A stretch of DNA of 12,470 nt from an uncultured Eubacteriales bacterium. Its GTDB lineage: Bacteria > Bacillota > Clostridia > Oscillospirales > CAG-272. The stretch spans positions 1 to 12,470 of the forward strand of contig CAKSNQ010000038.1 in NCBI GenBank assembly GCA_934476315.1, written 5' to 3'. A program made the translations under genes and the position numbers. This document shows, piece after piece, positions 8,423-12,470 of this stretch (position 1 is its first letter; each line of letters begins with the position of its first letter). The notes beneath the pieces were generated by a model, which was not told the origin of the DNA, did not search any database, and saw nothing but the letters and a program-made list of their open reading frames with translations.

Positions 8423-8451
8423 ATTGTAGCACAGTTTTTCCCTCCTGTCAA
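8423..8451 (-). promoter_or_regulatory. Promoter of the small membrane protein gene (TTGACA-N17-TACAAT)
   Basis: Minus strand: -35 TTGACA (8451-8446), -10 TACAAT (8428-8423), 17-nt spacer, TGC extension. Transcription should start near 8416, which rules out the GTG at 8432 as a start codon and leaves about 60 nt of leader to the TTG at 8354. It is divergent from the pheST promoter, with 60 nt between the two -35 boxes. Confidence 0.85.
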
Positions 8452-8511
8452 CCGCCCGGGCGCCATCGGTGAAGCAACGTCGAAAATTTTTTGAAAAATT
8501 CGGATTTTCTC

Positions 8512-8540
8512 TTGCATTTTCGTGAAAACTCTGCTATAAT
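8512..8540 (+). promoter_or_regulatory. pheST promoter (TTGCAT-N17-TATAAT)
   Basis: -35 TTGCAT (8512-8517), 17-nt spacer, TGC extension and perfect -10 TATAAT (8535-8540). The predicted start is near 8547, at the 5' edge of T-box Stem I. The -35 and -10 are of the same type as in the asd promoter. Confidence 0.85.
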
Positions 8541-8544
8541 AACC

Positions 8545-8830
8545 CCGAAGATGCTGTGATGAAGCAGCGCTGTTTCAACACCATGCGCCACAGAGAATCC
8601 GCCGCGGCTGAGAGCGGATGCCCATGGAAACAGTTGCATTTCTCTTCGGAGCATGCGGCGTCAGGTCGCCCCGGCGGGTCCGGCGGACGACGTAGCGTCG
8701 CACGGGTTCGCCTCCGTTATCGGGTGACAAGGTGTGGTCGCGTCGCCTTTCGGCGCGGTCAAAGCCGGGTGGTACCGCGGAGTGCTTTTGCGCCTCGTCC
8801 CGTTTTTTGGTGGGACGGGCTTCTTTTTTT
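8545..8830 (+). promoter_or_regulatory. Phe-specific T-box riboswitch of pheST
   Basis: The leader senses uncharged tRNA-Phe and switches off a terminator. The invariant T-box is GGGTGGTACCGCGG at 8767-8780. Stem I base: GAAGA (8547-8551, perhaps from C8545) pairs with TCTTC (8643-8647). The middle helix pairs CTGTTT (about 8570-8575) with AAACAG (8628-8633). The distal part carries the conserved AGAGA motif (8592-8596) and the GGCTGAGAG loop (8606-8614) capped by ATCCGC/GCGGAT. The specifier is in CATTTCTC on the 3' side: TTC at 8640-8642 (the overlapping TTT at 8639-8641 would also be Phe). This agrees with the downstream genes. Stems II/III fill 8650-8760. Refolding of the T-box segment into the antiterminator competes with the terminator at 8792-8830. 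Stem boundaries were paired by eye. Confidence 0.95.
8792..8830 (+). terminator. Regulated terminator of the pheST T-box
   Basis: GCC, a bulged T and CGTCCC (8792-8801) pair with GGGACGGGC (8812-8820) over a 10-nt loop, followed by TTCTTTTTTT (8821-8830). It lies 11 nt past the T-box sequence, the expected arrangement for transcription attenuation. Confidence 0.92.
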
Positions 8831-8886
8831 GCCGCGCGCCACGCAAACTGTGAACTTATTTATTTCAAGCAAGAAAGGAAAATACC

Positions 8887-9900
8887 ATGAGAGAAAAACT
8901 CGCAAAAATCCGCGAGCAAGCGCTTGCCAACATCGCCGACAAGGACGCCGATCTGGAATCCATCCGCGTCCGGTATCTCGGCAAAAAGGGTGAGCTGACC
9001 GCCGTCCTGCGCGGCATGGGAAGCCTGTCCGCCGAGGAACGCCCTGTCATCGGACAGCTCGCCAACGAAATCCGGGAGAAGATCGAGACTGCCATTGAAG
9101 AAAAGAGCACTGAACTGAGGGCGCGCGCGCTGGAGCGCAAGCTGGTCAGCGAAAAGATCGACGTGACCCTCCCCGGCGCCCCCTCGCGCATCGGGCACAT
9201 CCACCCGCTAACGCTGGTTCAGCGGGAGCTGGAGGACATTTTCATCGGGCTTGGCTTCTCCATCGCCGAGGGGCCTGAGGTGGAGTACGACTACTACAAC
9301 TTCCAGGCGCTGAACATCCCCGAAAATCATCCCGCACGCGATACACAGGACACCTTCTACATCACCGATAAGATTCTGCTCCGCTCCCAGACCTCGCCCG
9401 TGCAGGCGCGCGTCATGGAGAAGGAAAAGCCGCCCATCCGCATCATCTCGCCCGGTCGCGTGTACCGCTCCGACGCGGTGGACGCTACCCACTCGCCGCT
9501 GTTCCATCAGCTTGAGGGCCTGGTCGTGGACAAGAACATCACCATGGCAGACCTGAAGGGCGTGCTGGAGGCGTTTGCCAAGACAACCTTCGGCGAGAGC
9601 ACCCGCATCCGCTTCCGCCCGCACCACTTCCCGTTCACAGAGCCATCAGCAGAGGTCGATGTCTCCTGCTTCGCCTGCGGCGGCAAGGGTTGCCGTCTGT
9701 GCAAGGGCGAGGGCTGGATCGAAATTCTCGGTGCCGGCATGGTGCACCCGAATGTGCTGCGCAACTGCGGCATTGACCCCGAGGAGTACACCGGCTTCGC
9801 GTTCGGCTTCGGCATCGAGCGCATTGCCCTGCTCAAATACCACATCGACGACATGCGCCTCCTTTACGAAAACGACGTGCGCTTTCTCGCGCAGTTCTGA
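8887..9900 (+). CDS. pheS: Phenylalanyl-tRNA synthetase alpha subunit
   Basis: PheS is the catalytic subunit of the alpha2beta2 class II enzyme that charges tRNA-Phe. The 337 residues match the usual length. An N-terminal coiled-coil (about 1-85, helical, with RYLGKKGELTAVLRGMG) binds tRNA. The catalytic core shows HPLTLVQRELEDIFIGLGF, class II motif 2 around GRVYRSDAVDATHSPLFHQ (190-208) and motif 3 GFGIERIALLKY (307-318). A C261-X2-C264-X4-C269-X2-C272 cluster (CFACGGKGCRLC), seen in many Firmicute PheS proteins, could bind zinc. The ATG follows AAAGGA (8874-8879) by 7 nt and lies 56 nt past the T-box terminator. pheT begins 44 nt downstream, and both depend on T-box readthrough. Confidence 0.98.
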   Translation: MREKLAKIREQALANIADKDADLESIRVRYLGKKGELTAVLRGMGSLSAEERPVIGQLANEIREKIETAIEEKSTELRARALERKLVSEKIDVTLPGAPSRIGHIHPLTLVQRELEDIFIGLGFSIAEGPEVEYDYYNFQALNIPENHPARDTQDTFYITDKILLRSQTSPVQARVMEKEKPPIRIISPGRVYRSDAVDATHSPLFHQLEGLVVDKNITMADLKGVLEAFAKTTFGESTRIRFRPHHFPFTEPSAEVDVSCFACGGKGCRLCKGEGWIEILGAGMVHPNVLRNCGIDPEEYTGFAFGFGIERIALLKYHIDDMRLLYENDVRFLAQF

Positions 9901-9944
9901 GAGCACGCCGTGCCAATCAAACCAAGGAAAGGAACAGAAATCCA

Positions 9945-12347
<2,403 letters not shown>

Positions 12348-12358
12348 ATACCACTTTC

Positions 12359-12395
12359 GCGGGGCTGTCGTACCCAAACGACACCCCGCCTTTTT
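12359..12395 (+). terminator. Intrinsic terminator of pheST
   Basis: GCGGGG (12359-12364), a bulged C, and TGTCGT (12366-12371) pair with ACGACACCCCGC (12378-12389) across loop ACCCAA, followed by C and TTTTT (12391-12395). It starts 12 nt after the pheT stop. Confidence 0.93.
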
Positions 12396-12400
12396 GTATA

Positions 12401-12427
12401 GAGAACTCCGACGAAGGAGGAGTTCTC
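12401..12427. repeat. 9-bp inverted repeat just past the pheST terminator
   Basis: GAGAACTCC (12401-12409) and GGAGTTCTC (12419-12427) form a perfect stem with a 9-nt loop that contains the start of an AAGGAGG (12414-12420). No U-tract follows, so it is not a second terminator. A Shine-Dalgarno-like sequence partly buried in a stem would fit the 5' end of something starting beyond 12430, but the window ends before a gene can be seen. Confidence 0.5.
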
Positions 12428-12432
12428 ACGAA

Positions 12433-12455
12433 AACCACCCGCTAAGCGGGTGGTT
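12433..12455. repeat. Perfect 10-bp hairpin at window end, IS200/IS605- or REP-like
   Basis: AACCACCCGC (12433-12442) and GCGGGTGGTT (12446-12455) form a perfect stem with a TAA loop. Short CCACCCGC/GCGGGTGG hairpins of this kind occur next to the ends of IS200/IS605-family elements and related REP sequences in gut Firmicutes (from memory, not searched). No transposase is visible within the remaining 15 nt. Confidence 0.45.
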
Positions 12456-12470
12456 CCAAAGAGGCTTTTG

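Noticed and set aside
8355..8432. GTG start giving a 144-residue small membrane protein
   Set aside because: The codon overlaps the -10 box (8423-8428), upstream of the predicted transcript start.

Overview
The window reads as housekeeping chromosome from a Gram-positive bacterium, most likely a fairly GC-rich member of class Clostridia (Oscillospiraceae/Ruminococcaceae-like). Grounds: strong AGGAGG-type ribosome binding sites, a long-form hibernation factor, a T-box leader in front of pheST, sigma-A type promoters, and an archaeal/fungal-type aspartate-semialdehyde dehydrogenase as found in several gut Clostridia. Genus cannot be fixed from the sequence alone.

Layout. (1) 1-483, minus: 5' part of asd (lysine/threonine/methionine precursor synthesis), cut by the window edge, with its own promoter. 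(2) 484-815: gene-free, several inverted repeats. (3) 816-1337, minus: hpf, diverging from (4) uvrB-uvrA at 1666-6557, plus, a translationally coupled excision-repair pair (4-nt overlap). (5) rplM-rpsI at 6714-7568, plus, ribosomal proteins L13 and S9 behind a consensus promoter, closed by an intrinsic terminator. (6) 7622-7793: unexplained structured spacer with a 19-nt imperfect tandem repeat. (7) tRNA-Thr(GGT), minus, with encoded CCA, own promoter and terminator. (8) a small membrane-anchored protein of unknown function, minus, with a probable second internal start. (9) pheS-pheT, plus, under a Phe T-box riboswitch (about 8545-8830), ended by an intrinsic terminator. (10) 12397-12470: two further hairpins, the second resembling the subterminal hairpins of IS200/IS605-type elements; the window stops there.

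Functionally most of the window serves translation (L13, S9, tRNA-Thr, PheRS, HPF), plus nucleotide excision repair and one amino-acid biosynthesis gene. Seven promoters can be read directly. All share a 17-nt spacer and a TGn extended -10, which makes them mutually supporting. I see no CRISPR array, phage gene, transposase, toxin-antitoxin or defence gene, and no convincing novel system. The parts most worth a second look are the noncoding spacers and the small two-start membrane protein.
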